Assembly: GCA_900752195.1 (NCBI GenBank)
Contig: CAADUJ010000003.1
Span: 1 to 64,000, forward strand
From: an uncultured Negativicutes bacterium
GTDB taxonomy: Bacteria > Bacillota > Negativicutes > Veillonellales > Megasphaeraceae
Direction of reading: 5' to 3'
Length of the DNA: 64,000 nt
In this document: positions 1 through 8,364 of the stretch, piece by piece
Layout: every line of letters starts with the position of its first letter
How positions within the stretch are numbered: position 1 is the stretch's first letter
Made by a program: the position numbers and the translations under genes
Notes under the pieces: model-generated
Database searches by the model: none
Told to the model about the DNA's origin: nothing
Seen by the model: the letters and a program-made list of their open reading frames with translations, nothing else

Positions 1-102
1 AATAGTTTCCATAGAAGACCTCGGTTTGATGAGATTGGTGTGGTGACCTCTCATTATTATCAGGGTCTTCTTTCTTTTTGGCAAGTCTTACCGAGAACTA
101 TT
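1..102. other. nested inverted repeats at the window edge
   Basis: AATAGTT (1-7) can pair with AACTATT (96-102), and CTCGGT (20-25) with ACCGAG (90-95). A competing stem AGAAGACC (13-20)/GGTCTTCT (64-71) is followed by a T-rich run. The promoter of the next gene lies further right, so this is probably the 3' end of a structured RNA or an upstream transcript terminator cut by the window edge. Family not recognised. Confidence 0.3.
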
Positions 103-139
103 TTACACTAAGAAAGTATCTGTTATGGCTTTCCAAATA

Positions 140-148
140 TGGTACAAT
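140..148 (+). promoter_or_regulatory. extended -10 promoter for the CNNM-type gene
   Basis: TGGTACAAT at 140-148 is an extended -10 element with no clear -35. Transcription would start near 155, which excludes the ATG at 125 as the translation start and favours the start at 182. Confidence 0.5.
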
Positions 149-181
149 ACACATATATACATAAAAGGAGCTGTGATAGAG

Positions 182-1549
182 TTGGATTTTTCATTTAGTG
201 AGCAGATCATTGTTATTTTATTGCTCATCATTGGCAACGGCATCTTCTCCATGTTGGAAATGTCTATTGTCAGCTGTAATCAGGCTCGATTAGAAGCACT
301 CGTCGAAGAGGGTAATACAAGAGCTGCTATTGTACTAAAATTGCGTGAAAATCCGAATAAAATGTTTTCTACCGTCCAATTCGGAATCACCCTTGTAAGC
401 TTGTTAACGGGTGTATATGGCGGTACGACCATGGCTGGTCCCATATCAGAATCGTTGGCCCGAATAGTTCCTGCCATCACTCCGTATGCATACACGATAA
501 GCCTGACGGCACTGGTCATATTGATCACGTACCTGACGATTATCCTCGGCGAACTCGTCCCCAAACGTCTTGCCATCGATAATCCGGAATGGATTGCCTG
601 TCTTTTGGCACGGCCTATGCTATATTTCTCCACTTTGTGTACCCCTCTCGTGTGGTTTCTTTCGGCTTCGACAACTATCGTCATGAAAATAATGGGCGTC
701 GATACGCCACAGAAGAGACCTGTCACAGAAGATGAAATCCGCCTGCTGCTCGAACAGGGCGCTGAACTCGGTGCTTTTGAAAAAGAAGAACCTGAACTCG
801 TCGATCGCGTATTCCGTCTGAGCGATATGGACGTAAGCGATATTATGACGAATCGCACGCAAATCGATTGGATTGACCTGGAAGACACGGAAGAGACGAT
901 TGTCAAGGAAATGCTTACCTTCAACCATCTCCTCATTCCTGTCTGTCGTTGTTCCCTTGATGATTTATTAGGACTGGCATCGGTAACGGATATATTCGGA
1001 AAATATTACGATGCCGTATCGAACGGTCATAGCACGTCTCTTACTTCTATCGTAGAAAAAAGCTTAAAAAAACCGACGTACGTCCCTGAATCCATGGATA
1101 TCATGCAAATACTCAAGGTTTTCCGTGAAAATGGCGTCCACGAAGCTGCTGTATTAGATGAATACGGTAATTTTAGTGGCATCGTCACACTTCATGACAT
1201 CTTAGAAGAGCTCGTCGGTATCATGCCGTCAGGGGAAGAAGAAAAGAAGGAAGAAGCTAACCGCATCATCCGCCGTAACGATACGCAGTGGCTTGTTGAA
1301 GGTCTTCTTCCGATAGAAGATTTCAAAGATTACTTTGAAGTCGATGACGAGCTGCCTGGGGAAGAAGATGACCTATATAAGACATTGGCTGGTTTCGTCA
1401 CGTATGAAATCGGACGTATCCCCCATGAAACAGATACGTGTACCTGGCAGGAATTTACTTTTGAAGTCGTCGATATTGATAACCTTCGCGTCGACAAGCT
1501 TCTCGTCACGAGAACACCAGCTGAACCAGATACAAAAGAAGAAACGTAG
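182..1549 (+). CDS. HlyC/CorC-family (CNNM-domain) membrane protein
   Basis: About 455 residues. An N-terminal hydrophobic CNNM transmembrane domain (about residues 1-170, with several membrane spans) is followed by a tandem CBS pair (around IMTNRTQIDWID and VPESMDIMQILKVF) and a C-terminal CorC_HlyC domain (ending near residue 440). Family members are linked to divalent-cation (Mg/Co) efflux; the older name haemolysin is misleading. The ATG at 125 lies upstream of the likely transcription start. AAAAGGAG at 163-170 sits 11 bases before a TTG at 182, with a GTG at 173 as alternative, so the start is uncertain between these two. Single-gene unit with its own promoter, closed by a shared bidirectional terminator. 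It is the only rightward gene left of the origin, so it opposes replication. Substrate cannot be read from sequence. Confidence 0.88.
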   Translation: MDFSFSEQIIVILLLIIGNGIFSMLEMSIVSCNQARLEALVEEGNTRAAIVLKLRENPNKMFSTVQFGITLVSLLTGVYGGTTMAGPISESLARIVPAITPYAYTISLTALVILITYLTIILGELVPKRLAIDNPEWIACLLARPMLYFSTLCTPLVWFLSASTTIVMKIMGVDTPQKRPVTEDEIRLLLEQGAELGAFEKEEPELVDRVFRLSDMDVSDIMTNRTQIDWIDLEDTEETIVKEMLTFNHLLIPVCRCSLDDLLGLASVTDIFGKYYDAVSNGHSTSLTSIVEKSLKKPTYVPESMDIMQILKVFRENGVHEAAVLDEYGNFSGIVTLHDILEELVGIMPSGEEEKKEEANRIIRRNDTQWLVEGLLPIEDFKDYFEVDDELPGEEDDLYKTLAGFVTYEIGRIPHETDTCTWQEFTFEVVDIDNLRVDKLLVTRTPAEPDTKEET

Positions 1550-1564
1550 AAACATGCACATACA

Positions 1565-1634
1565 AAAAGCGACCTCTATGAAGCTGTACCAAGCAGATGG
1601 AAACATCTGTTTATCTTCATAGAGGGTCGCTTTT
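1565..1634. terminator. bidirectional terminator between convergent genes
   Basis: A near-perfect long stem (arms 1565-1583 and 1615-1634, one bulge) is flanked by A- and T-runs. A second small hairpin, CAGATG-GAAA-CATCTG (1594-1609), sits in the loop. It serves the CNNM gene on + and the secreted protein on -. Confidence 0.85.
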
Positions 1635-1645
1635 CATGTATGTGT

Positions 1646-2470
1646 TTAAATCCAGACACCGATTCCACCATGATGGTGCCAACCGTCGCCCCAACCAATA
1701 CCAACGCCAATACCTATGTTTGGGCGCCACGAGTCATCGTGGCTTTTTTTTTCACTTTTTTCAACAATTTCTACGGTCTTAGTAACCGTTTTCGTAGTAT
1801 TGCCGATTTTAATATCGACGATAATATCCGTCTTGCCTGATTCTTTTGGAATGATATTCATATCGTCAGAAACAGCGGCAATATCCGGATTGAGGACTGT
1901 AATCTTACAATCGTAAGGAACCCGTCCTGGCGTATGGACACGGATAATGCCATAGCTTCCCATGGTGATTTTTTTTGGGTACATGACGACTTCCGTCTTT
2001 TCCAGAAGAGATTCAGGAGAGCCGAAGAGGAGACGGCTTTCTTCGCTTTCTCTTATGCCATATACACAAGATCCGTCTTTTGCGACGAGGAAGTTACCCA
2101 CACGCACATGTGTCGCAGTGTCATACGCCTTCAGACTATAAAAATAGTCGCCGACGACGTTCTTTTCCATCCGGTAATAATACGAGTCATGTTGGACGGG
2201 AAGGCCTGTTCTATCACGGGAAATGCCTTCTACCAGAGAAGTAGCTTCTTCGTAAGCCTTGCCTTTTGTGATGTAATACGCATCGATGTTCTTGATATTG
2301 ACAGCAGGATCGGTAAAGACTGGTTCCTGTTTTTTTTCGGTCTTTGCCTGTTGCACAGCACTATCAGGAGATACCGGTGCCGTAGCAGCACATACCATTG
2401 ACCCCAATGCCATCATCGATGTCAGGAAAAGAGTAAGCACATAATAGGTTGCTCTATTTCTTTGCATCAT
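1646..2470 (-). CDS. secreted hypothetical protein with Gly/His/Trp-rich tail
   Basis: 274 residues with a signal peptide (hydrophobic stretch about residues 9-27, cleavage probably after VCAA). The middle holds a mixed alpha/beta region without a motif I recognise (a DSYYYRMEK stretch, and a beta-rich stretch resembling a bacterial Ig-like fold around residues 165-235). The C-terminus ends in a short Gly-Ile-Gly-Trp repeat with a HHH cluster, which may bind metal or pack as a membrane-active tail. AGAGGGGGTGTT precedes the tandem ATGs; the first was kept. It starts only 24 bases after gyrB without a terminator, so it is probably the last gene of the dnaA-gyrB transcript. This is the slot where gyrA often sits in Firmicutes. 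Function unknown. Confidence 0.8.
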   Translation of the reverse strand: MMQRNRATYYVLTLFLTSMMALGSMVCAATAPVSPDSAVQQAKTEKKQEPVFTDPAVNIKNIDAYYITKGKAYEEATSLVEGISRDRTGLPVQHDSYYYRMEKNVVGDYFYSLKAYDTATHVRVGNFLVAKDGSCVYGIRESEESRLLFGSPESLLEKTEVVMYPKKITMGSYGIIRVHTPGRVPYDCKITVLNPDIAAVSDDMNIIPKESGKTDIIVDIKIGNTTKTVTKTVEIVEKSEKKSHDDSWRPNIGIGVGIGWGDGWHHHGGIGVWI

Positions 2471-2494
2471 AACACCCCCTCTGAGAGGAATATA

Positions 2495-4414
2495 TTATAA
2501 ATCGAGATTCCGGACTTTCTTGGCGTTTTCTTCAATGAACCGGCGACGCGGTTCGACTTTGTCTCCCATAAGAACAGAGAAGATACGGTCTGCTTCTACA
2601 GCATCTTCCAAATGTACTTTGAGCATAGTCCTGTTTTCAGGATCCATCGTCGTTTCCCAAAGCTGTTCCGGATTCATTTCACCCAGGCCTTTATAACGCT
2701 GGACGACAACATTGCTGTCCTTCCCTAGTTCATCCAGTTTCGCATTCATAGCTTCATCCGTAAAGTAGTACCATACCTGCTTACCTTTACGTACCTGATA
2801 GAGCGGAGGCTGCGCGATATACACGTGTCCTTCTTCGATAAGAGGTTTCATGAAACGATAGAAAAAGGTCAGTAACAACGTCCGGATATGGGCGCCATCG
2901 ACATCAGCATCGGTCATAATGATAATCTTATCATAACGTCGCTTCGTAATATCGAATTCTTGTCCAATCCCCGTACCAAAAGCCGTAATCATAGCGCGGA
3001 TTTCTTCATTGGCTAAAATTTTATCGAGACGGGCTTTTTCAACGTTGATAATCTTGCCGCGTAGTGGCAAGATGGCCTGGAATTTACGATCCCTGCCTTG
3101 TTTTGCCGAGCCACCGGCAGAATCACCTTCGACGAGATAAATTTCCGTATCTTGTGGATTTTTATCGGAGCAATCGGCTAGTTTACCGGGGAGACTGCTG
3201 ATTTCCAACGCATTTTTACGGCGCGTCAGTTCTCTTGCCCGGCGGGCCGCCTGACGAGCTCGGGAAGCAGAAATAGTCTTATTGACAATATTCTTTGCTT
3301 CCTGGGGATGTTCTTCCAGATATTCCTTAAGGCCATCGGATACGATATTATCGACGATGCCTTTTACTTCGCTATTTCCCAATTTTGTCTTCGTCTGGCC
3401 TTCAAATTGCGGTTCCCGCACTTTAACGCTAATGACAGCCGTAAGACCTTCGCGGACATCTTCACCGGAAAGGTTGTCTTCATTATCCTTAATGAGTCCG
3501 GCAGAACGGCCATAGTCGTTGATGGTACGGGTCAGACCAGACCGGAAACCTGAAAGATGGGTTCCCCCTTCTTCTGTAAAGATATCATTGACGAAGCTCA
3601 GGATATTTTCGCTATACCCATCGTTATACTGCATGGCAATATCGACAAGGACTTTATTCTTTTCGCCATCAATGTTGACAACAGTCTGATTGATAGGCGT
3701 ACGATGTTCATTCAGGAATTCCACAAAAGACGTCAAACCGCCTTCATAACAATAGACTTCTTCTTTCCCTTCACCGCGACGATCTGTCAAGGTAATGCGC
3801 AGACCTTTATTCAAAAAGGCAAGCTCCCGGAGTCGCGTCTTTAACGTATCGAAATCATATACCGTATCGGGGAATATTTCTCCATCAGGTTTAAAGGTAA
3901 CGTGCGTTCCCGTTTCTTCATCTGCTTCAAGAGGACGAACCTTTAAGAGGGATTGATCCGTCTTGCCGCGACTAAAGGAAATGGTGTATAAAAAACCATC
4001 TCGTTTGACTTCGACACGGGTCCATTCACTCAAGGCGTTGACGACGGAAATACCAACACCGTGAAGGCCTCCAGAAATAGGATACCCATCGCCGCCAAAT
4101 TTACCGCCAGCGTGGAGGACCGTCAAGACGACTTCGACAGCAGGTTTGCCGATTTTATGCATGGCTACAGGGATACCACGGCCATTATCGGTAACGCTGA
4201 TGCTGTTATCTTCTAATATTTCTACTTCGATGTGCGTACAGTACCCTGCCAAGGCTTCGTCGATACTGTTATCGACAACTTCATATACTAAGTGGTGAAG
4301 TCCACGCAGGCTCGTGCTGCCGATATACATGCCGGGGCGCTTGCGGACAGCTTCCAGACCTTCCAGGACCTGAATCTGCTCTGCACCGTATTTTGTCTTG
4401 TGTTCTTCCGACAT
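2495..4414 (-). CDS. gyrB: DNA gyrase subunit B
   Basis: 639 residues, full length for a short-type GyrB. The GHKL ATPase domain starts with the YGAEQIQVLEGLEAVRKRPGMYIG signature region (split here: YGAEQIQVLEG, then RKRPGMYIG), followed by DNGRGIP and the ATP-lid GGLHGVG. The transducer domain follows, then the TOPRIM domain with EGDSAGG and DADVDGAHI, and the C-terminal FIEENAKKVRNLDL tail. With GyrA it introduces negative supercoils using ATP in the cytoplasm. AGGAGG lies well placed upstream of ATG 4414. It has its own extended -10 promoter just upstream, inside the gap after remB, so it can be transcribed separately from the dnaN-recF genes. gyrA is not in this window. Confidence 0.98.
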   Translation of the reverse strand: MSEEHKTKYGAEQIQVLEGLEAVRKRPGMYIGSTSLRGLHHLVYEVVDNSIDEALAGYCTHIEVEILEDNSISVTDNGRGIPVAMHKIGKPAVEVVLTVLHAGGKFGGDGYPISGGLHGVGISVVNALSEWTRVEVKRDGFLYTISFSRGKTDQSLLKVRPLEADEETGTHVTFKPDGEIFPDTVYDFDTLKTRLRELAFLNKGLRITLTDRRGEGKEEVYCYEGGLTSFVEFLNEHRTPINQTVVNIDGEKNKVLVDIAMQYNDGYSENILSFVNDIFTEEGGTHLSGFRSGLTRTINDYGRSAGLIKDNEDNLSGEDVREGLTAVISVKVREPQFEGQTKTKLGNSEVKGIVDNIVSDGLKEYLEEHPQEAKNIVNKTISASRARQAARRARELTRRKNALEISSLPGKLADCSDKNPQDTEIYLVEGDSAGGSAKQGRDRKFQAILPLRGKIINVEKARLDKILANEEIRAMITAFGTGIGQEFDITKRRYDKIIIMTDADVDGAHIRTLLLTFFYRFMKPLIEEGHVYIAQPPLYQVRKGKQVWYYFTDEAMNAKLDELGKDSNVVVQRYKGLGEMNPEQLWETTMDPENRTMLKVHLEDAVEADRIFSVLMGDKVEPRRRFIEENAKKVRNLDL

Positions 4415-4494
4415 ACTGAAAATTCCTCCTATTCAAGGTCCCCTAATTCACTATGGCCCTTATGAGCCTCATAATACAGGGGATGTAATATATT

Positions 4495-4503
4495 ATTATA
4501 CCA
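4495..4503 (-). promoter_or_regulatory. extended -10 promoter of gyrB
   Basis: Read on the minus strand this is TGGTATAAT, an extended -10. The 5' leader of about 75 bases contains a possible hairpin (CCCCT ... AGGGG). The -35 match is weak. Confidence 0.5.
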
Positions 4504-4512
4504 AATTTTTTG

Positions 4513-4773
4513 TTATTTGTCCTTATTGCCCAGGACAGGCCTTTTAAAAAGACGTTCATAACGCCTTATAATCGTTTCCAGTGACAAAGGTGATCCATAT
4601 ATGCCATCGTCTGTAACGATATAGGAACGTACAGGCCCTTCTTCTATCTCTATATAAGGTTTGTAGTACATGTCCAAGGGATTAGACTTGCACTGCCTTT
4701 TAGGATGAACCTTAAAAAGTGCAATGATATGGCGTACATTGACCATCTGACACCCACCGATATGGAGATACAT
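4513..4773 (-). CDS. remB: extracellular matrix regulator RemB (DUF370)
   Basis: 86 residues starting MYLHIGG, the hallmark of the DUF370/RemA-RemB family. The Bacillus homologue YaaB/RemB occupies the same position between recF and gyrB. Family members are small DNA-binding or nucleoid-type proteins that affect biofilm-matrix genes in Bacillus; the role in a Negativicute is inferred only from family and synteny. The start at 4773 is supported by AAAGGAGA about 9 bases upstream and by the conserved N-terminus; a longer frame reaching 4848 would overlap dciA and lacks a ribosome site. It follows the dciA stop by four bases, so the two are probably translated from one message. Confidence 0.88.
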   Translation of the reverse strand: MYLHIGGCQMVNVRHIIALFKVHPKRQCKSNPLDMYYKPYIEIEEGPVRSYIVTDDGIYGSPLSLETIIRRYERLFKRPVLGNKDK

Positions 4774-4777
4774 CGCA

Positions 4778-5674
4778 TCACGTCTCCTTTTTTTCGCGCC
4801 CTTCCTTTTTGGGCTTATATAACTTGACGAGGTTCCGTATGTGGTCATCCGTTAATTCAAAAGGCTTTTTACGCGTAATGAAGAGAGCCAGAAACAGGTC
4901 ATCCTCTTCCATATCGCTTTCATAGCGTACCTTTTCGATGAGTTTATAGATGCAGTCCCGTCGTACTTCATCATAGAGTTCATGATACGTAGGAATATCT
5001 GTCGTCAGGCCCATTTCCTGTTGGAACTCCTGCCATGACAACCACGGTGCCTGAATAAGTAAATCGTAGGTAAGTTGTTTTTTATGCTGCCGTTCACCAA
5101 GGCGGCAAAAGAGGCATAGTGTTTCACCTTTTTGGAGCCACCTTCCACAGCGGGGACATTTTTTTCGTCCTGACTGTTCAATGGCAAGGCGCTTTTTTTC
5201 CTTGGCAAATAAGAGTTTTTCGATTTTGTCCCGTAATGGAGGCTCATATTGGTTAGCATATTTCTTTACACTTGCAACGTATTTCGTCGGCAAGACGACA
5301 TTCTGTAACGAAATGGGAATTTCTTCTTCGTCATCGTCTAAGATAGAAACGTTTGGCCGTACAGGTTTCTTCCCGCTTTTGACAAACCGTATGGCCGTGA
5401 CGAAGTCTTCGCCTATTTCCTCATTTATCTTCTGGATCAACCTGTTCTGTTGTATGTAGAGTTCATTCATCCATATAGGATTTAAAACGCCCAAAATGAC
5501 CGTATGACCGTCGATATCCTGTATAAAGGAGTATTTGGCTATGGCATCACCCATAACGCGTTTCCAATCCCGTTTTACTTGAAATAAGCGATACGGTATG
5601 AGCAGTTTCGATGTTTTAAGTACATAGGGGATAGTAAGCCCAGCCTGTTCCAAATCATGCATCTGGTACGTCAT
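4778..5674 (-). CDS. DciA-type (DUF721) protein with a zinc-ribbon extension
   Basis: 298 residues. The first 100 match the DUF721/DciA pattern (VKRDWKRVMGDAIAKYS, then a conserved ILGVLNPIWMNELYIQQ block). DciA is the widespread helicase operator that helps place DnaB at origins, and the gene sits directly beside recF in the origin cluster. Unlike a minimal DciA, it continues into a CPRC-x10-CLFC cluster (Cys173, 176, 187, 190) that looks like a zinc ribbon, then about 100 residues of charged helical sequence with no recognised domain. It overlaps the recF stop by 20 bases; an ATG at 5662 is an alternative start. Neither has a clear Shine-Dalgarno, so translation is probably coupled to recF. 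Confidence 0.75.
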   Translation of the reverse strand: MTYQMHDLEQAGLTIPYVLKTSKLLIPYRLFQVKRDWKRVMGDAIAKYSFIQDIDGHTVILGVLNPIWMNELYIQQNRLIQKINEEIGEDFVTAIRFVKSGKKPVRPNVSILDDDEEEIPISLQNVVLPTKYVASVKKYANQYEPPLRDKIEKLLFAKEKKRLAIEQSGRKKCPRCGRWLQKGETLCLFCRLGERQHKKQLTYDLLIQAPWLSWQEFQQEMGLTTDIPTYHELYDEVRRDCIYKLIEKVRYESDMEEDDLFLALFITRKKPFELTDDHIRNLVKLYKPKKEGREKKET

Positions 5675-6767
5675 AGGATTTCACCATTCCCTTCTCTATT
5701 TCTAAGAACGTACAGCCGCCGACACGACAGAACCGTTCTGGCTCTGTCGTCGTAATGAAGGTCTGTATGCGGCCGCGGACAAAATCCAGTAAAGCCTGAC
5801 GGCGATTTTCGTCGAGCTCACTCATGACGTCGTCTAAAAGGAGGACAGGATATTCACCGGCTTCGGATTTGATATATTCCAGTTCAGATAACTTAAGTGC
5901 CAATACGGCTGTCCGCTGCTGCCCCTGGGAACCGAATTTTTTCATATCGGCACCATCAATGGAAAAGAGAAGATCATCTCGATGCGGCCCAATCGATGTA
6001 GACTGACGATAAATATCGCATTCTCGCTGTTCTTCCAGCTTTTTCAGATACCAATGGGGATCGATGATATCATCTGTTCCGGCACCTTCTCCATAAGATT
6101 GGTAATAGTCTATCTGAAGCCGTTCACCACCACTGAGACGACGATGGAGCACGCTTGATAAAAAACCGATTTTTTTCAATGCCAGAAGGCGTCTTTTGAC
6201 GATTTCTGCTGCCATATGTGAAATTTGCTGGTCCCATTCAAGAAGGGACTGTCTGGCACCGTGCTTTAGCTGTTTCAATAAAAGATTGCGCTGTGAAATG
6301 GCCCTGTTGTATTGGAGCAATTCCCGATAATACGGTGGACTGACCTGAGATATTTCCATATCCATAAAGCGCCGCCTCAGGGAAGGCCCGCCTTTGGCGA
6401 GCTGCAAATCTTCTGGCGAAAACAAGACTTCATTCAGCGTTCCTACGAGTTCTCGCTGGCTCACCTTCGTTTCGTTGATCCATATTTCTTTTTTTGCCAC
6501 CTTGGAAAAGATGACCTTGATTTGCTGCTCCACCCGGTTCCGCTCAAATGTAACGATGACACTGCCATCCTGACTGTTCCAGTGTATGAGATCCCTATCG
6601 TTTACACCGCGATAGGACTTACCGAAGCTCGACACGTATAGTCCCTCTAGCAGGTTCGTCTTCCCTTGTCCGTTTCTTCCATGGAATACAACGATAGAAT
6701 GGGGCAAGGTTATGACGGCATCGTCATAGTTACGGTACTGGTGAAGACGGATTTCTTTGATATACAT
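5655..6767 (-). CDS. recF: DNA replication and repair protein RecF
   Basis: 370 residues, normal length. SMC-like ABC ATPase with Walker A GRNGQGKTNLLEG near residue 30, a central coiled region, the GSQGQQRTAVLALKL signature near the C-terminus and Walker B VLLLDDVMSELD. RecF acts with RecO and RecR to load RecA on gapped DNA at stalled forks. AAAGGAA precedes ATG 6767. It lies nine bases after the S4 gene and overlaps dciA, so it is part of the dnaN-S4-recF-dciA-remB transcript. Confidence 0.97.
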   Translation of the reverse strand: MYIKEIRLHQYRNYDDAVITLPHSIVVFHGRNGQGKTNLLEGLYVSSFGKSYRGVNDRDLIHWNSQDGSVIVTFERNRVEQQIKVIFSKVAKKEIWINETKVSQRELVGTLNEVLFSPEDLQLAKGGPSLRRRFMDMEISQVSPPYYRELLQYNRAISQRNLLLKQLKHGARQSLLEWDQQISHMAAEIVKRRLLALKKIGFLSSVLHRRLSGGERLQIDYYQSYGEGAGTDDIIDPHWYLKKLEEQRECDIYRQSTSIGPHRDDLLFSIDGADMKKFGSQGQQRTAVLALKLSELEYIKSEAGEYPVLLLDDVMSELDENRRQALLDFVRGRIQTFITTTEPERFCRVGGCTFLEIEKGMVKSYDVPDA

Positions 6768-6776
6768 GAGTTTCCT

Positions 6777-6998
6777 TTATGCATGCGTTGTCACTATGAA
6801 GCGTCCTGCACCTTCTACGTCTACGACATCGCCTTCGTGGAGCTGTTTGCGCTTTGCTGTGCAGAGTTCTCCATTTACGCGTATTTTCTGTTCTTCTATA
6901 AGCATGCGGATATGGCCACCGCTTTCAATGACGTTCGCCAGTTTCAAAAGCTGGTTCAATTGAATCATATCGTCTTTTATATATATTTTCGTTTCCAT
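6777..6998 (-). CDS. yaaA: S4-domain RNA-binding protein, YaaA type
   Basis: 73 residues comprising almost only an S4 RNA-binding fold (LNQLLKLANVIESGGHIRMLIEEQKIRVNGE). The homologue between dnaN and recF in Bacillus is YaaA, a small protein linked to ribosome assembly. Size, position and motif agree. AAAGAGGTAC precedes the ATG at 6998. It is 12 bases after dnaN and certainly co-transcribed. Confidence 0.92.
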   Translation of the reverse strand: METKIYIKDDMIQLNQLLKLANVIESGGHIRMLIEEQKIRVNGELCTAKRKQLHEGDVVDVEGAGRFIVTTHA

Positions 6999-7010
6999 AT
7001 ATGTACCTCT

Positions 7011-8126
7011 TTATTTAGAACGCATCGGTGTGACGACGCAAACACAATGTTCTTCCTCTTTATCCTTGACAAGCATAGGGCTGTTTTCTTTTGCCTTCAA
7101 AAAGATTTCTTCGTCGTGGCAATGCTTCAATATATCGATGAGAAAATTACTATTAAAGGATATATGGATGGCATCACCGTCAATTTTGCAGGGAATGGAA
7201 TCTTCAATCGTGCCATAATCGGCATTTTGGCTTGTCAAATGGATCATATCGTCAGCAAATGTGAAGTTGATGATATTGTAGCTCGATTCCTTGGCAATGA
7301 TAGAAGCCCGTTCGACGGCAGCTGTAAAATCCTGGCGTGGCACCGTTGCAATGCAGGAAAAATCCTTTGGAATAACGCGATGGTAATTTGGAAATTCCCC
7401 TTCTAAGAGGCGTGTACGGATATAAATGTTGCCGAAACGGATAGCCATGAAGGTACGGACGACCATAATTTCTACATCTTCCTTATAGTCCACTGGGAGG
7501 AGACGTGAAATTTCACCAAGTAAGCGGCTCGGAATGATTGCTTTAAAGGGAGTATCTACCGGTTGTTCCAGCGTTGCTACTTTCAAGGCCAGGCGATGGG
7601 TATCAGTAGCGACCATGTTCAACGTATCACCATTGACGTCAATACACGTTCCCGTGAAAATGGGGCGGGCTTCATCTTGAGAGCAGGCATATGCCGTATT
7701 TTCAATGAGGTCTTTTAACGTAATGCTGTCAATATGCATATTAGATGAGCCACTTTCGACGATTTCCAATTCCGTAAAATCATCTGTATTCATGGTAAGG
7801 CATTCAAATTTTAGTTTTCCACCGTGAACAGTCAATTGTGTAGCAGCTTCATCTTTGACCATTTCGATTTCTGTGCTCGGAAGTCGACGAATTAATTCAA
7901 ATAAATAGGGATTACAAATAAATACTTCTCCTGGTTCTAAAATAATACCAGGTACAACGGTTTTAATCCCCATGTCATAATCATTGGCCTGGAATTCAAT
8001 GACATTATTGAAGGCTTTGATGAGAAAACCATTTTGTACATAGAGGTTATTACTTTTATTGCTGGCTACTTTTTGAATAGTCTGAAGAGCTTTATTTAAG
8101 TCCTCTTTTTGGAATTTCAGTTTCAT
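7011..8126 (-). CDS. dnaN: DNA polymerase III beta subunit (sliding clamp)
   Basis: 371 residues with the three repeated clamp domains. Family landmarks include MKLKFQKEDL at the start, ATDTHRLALK in the second domain and the C-terminal MLVKDKEEEHCVCVVTPMRSK segment, whose PMR matches the conserved clamp-loader and protein-binding end. It forms the ring that tethers DNA polymerase III. AAAAGGGGAC lies upstream of ATG 8126. The 225-base gap to dnaA contains the left half of oriC. Confidence 0.98.
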   Translation of the reverse strand: MKLKFQKEDLNKALQTIQKVASNKSNNLYVQNGFLIKAFNNVIEFQANDYDMGIKTVVPGIILEPGEVFICNPYLFELIRRLPSTEIEMVKDEAATQLTVHGGKLKFECLTMNTDDFTELEIVESGSSNMHIDSITLKDLIENTAYACSQDEARPIFTGTCIDVNGDTLNMVATDTHRLALKVATLEQPVDTPFKAIIPSRLLGEISRLLPVDYKEDVEIMVVRTFMAIRFGNIYIRTRLLEGEFPNYHRVIPKDFSCIATVPRQDFTAAVERASIIAKESSYNIINFTFADDMIHLTSQNADYGTIEDSIPCKIDGDAIHISFNSNFLIDILKHCHDEEIFLKAKENSPMLVKDKEEEHCVCVVTPMRSK

Positions 8127-8160
8127 CGGTTTGTCCCCTTTTCTATGATGATGAGTTTAA

Positions 8161-8364
8161 TTAATAAAAAGCTAGAAAATCGTAGTCATAGTCATAGGCG
8201 AAGTGGATTTGTGGAAAAGTGTTGTGAATGGCTGAAAATCAAGTATCCACAGGTGTGTATAACTTGTGGATAAGTAGTTTCTCACTGTACACAATTCCAC
8301 TGATTTTCGGAGGCTGTGCACAACTTTTTTCTTTATCCCCATCCTATGATCTTAGTTATCCACA
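8161..8364. other. oriC, dnaA-dnaN half with DnaA boxes and unwinding-type repeats
   Basis: Perfect DnaA boxes (TTATNCACA) occur at 8254-8262 and 8265-8273 on the minus strand and at 8356-8364 on the plus strand, the last inside the dnaA stop region. One-mismatch boxes are at 8210-8218 and 8243-8251. Next to the box at 8210 is a short GC segment (8198-8206), then three 6-base repeats TCGTAG-TCATAG-TCATAG (8180-8197), then an AT-rich tract (8154-8178). Box, GC spacer, short trinucleotide-like repeats and AT-rich DNA is the order of the Bacillus basal unwinding system in the same gene gap. The match to DnaA-trio rules is approximate. Confidence 0.8.

Noticed and set aside
280..936. 218-codon open frame on -, opposite the CNNM gene
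   Set aside because: Antisense, Ser/Arg-rich and without a ribosome site.
6666..7406. 246-codon open frame on +, opposite dnaN and the S4 gene
   Set aside because: Fully antisense to well-recognised genes, no ribosome site, no protein-like motif; a shadow frame.
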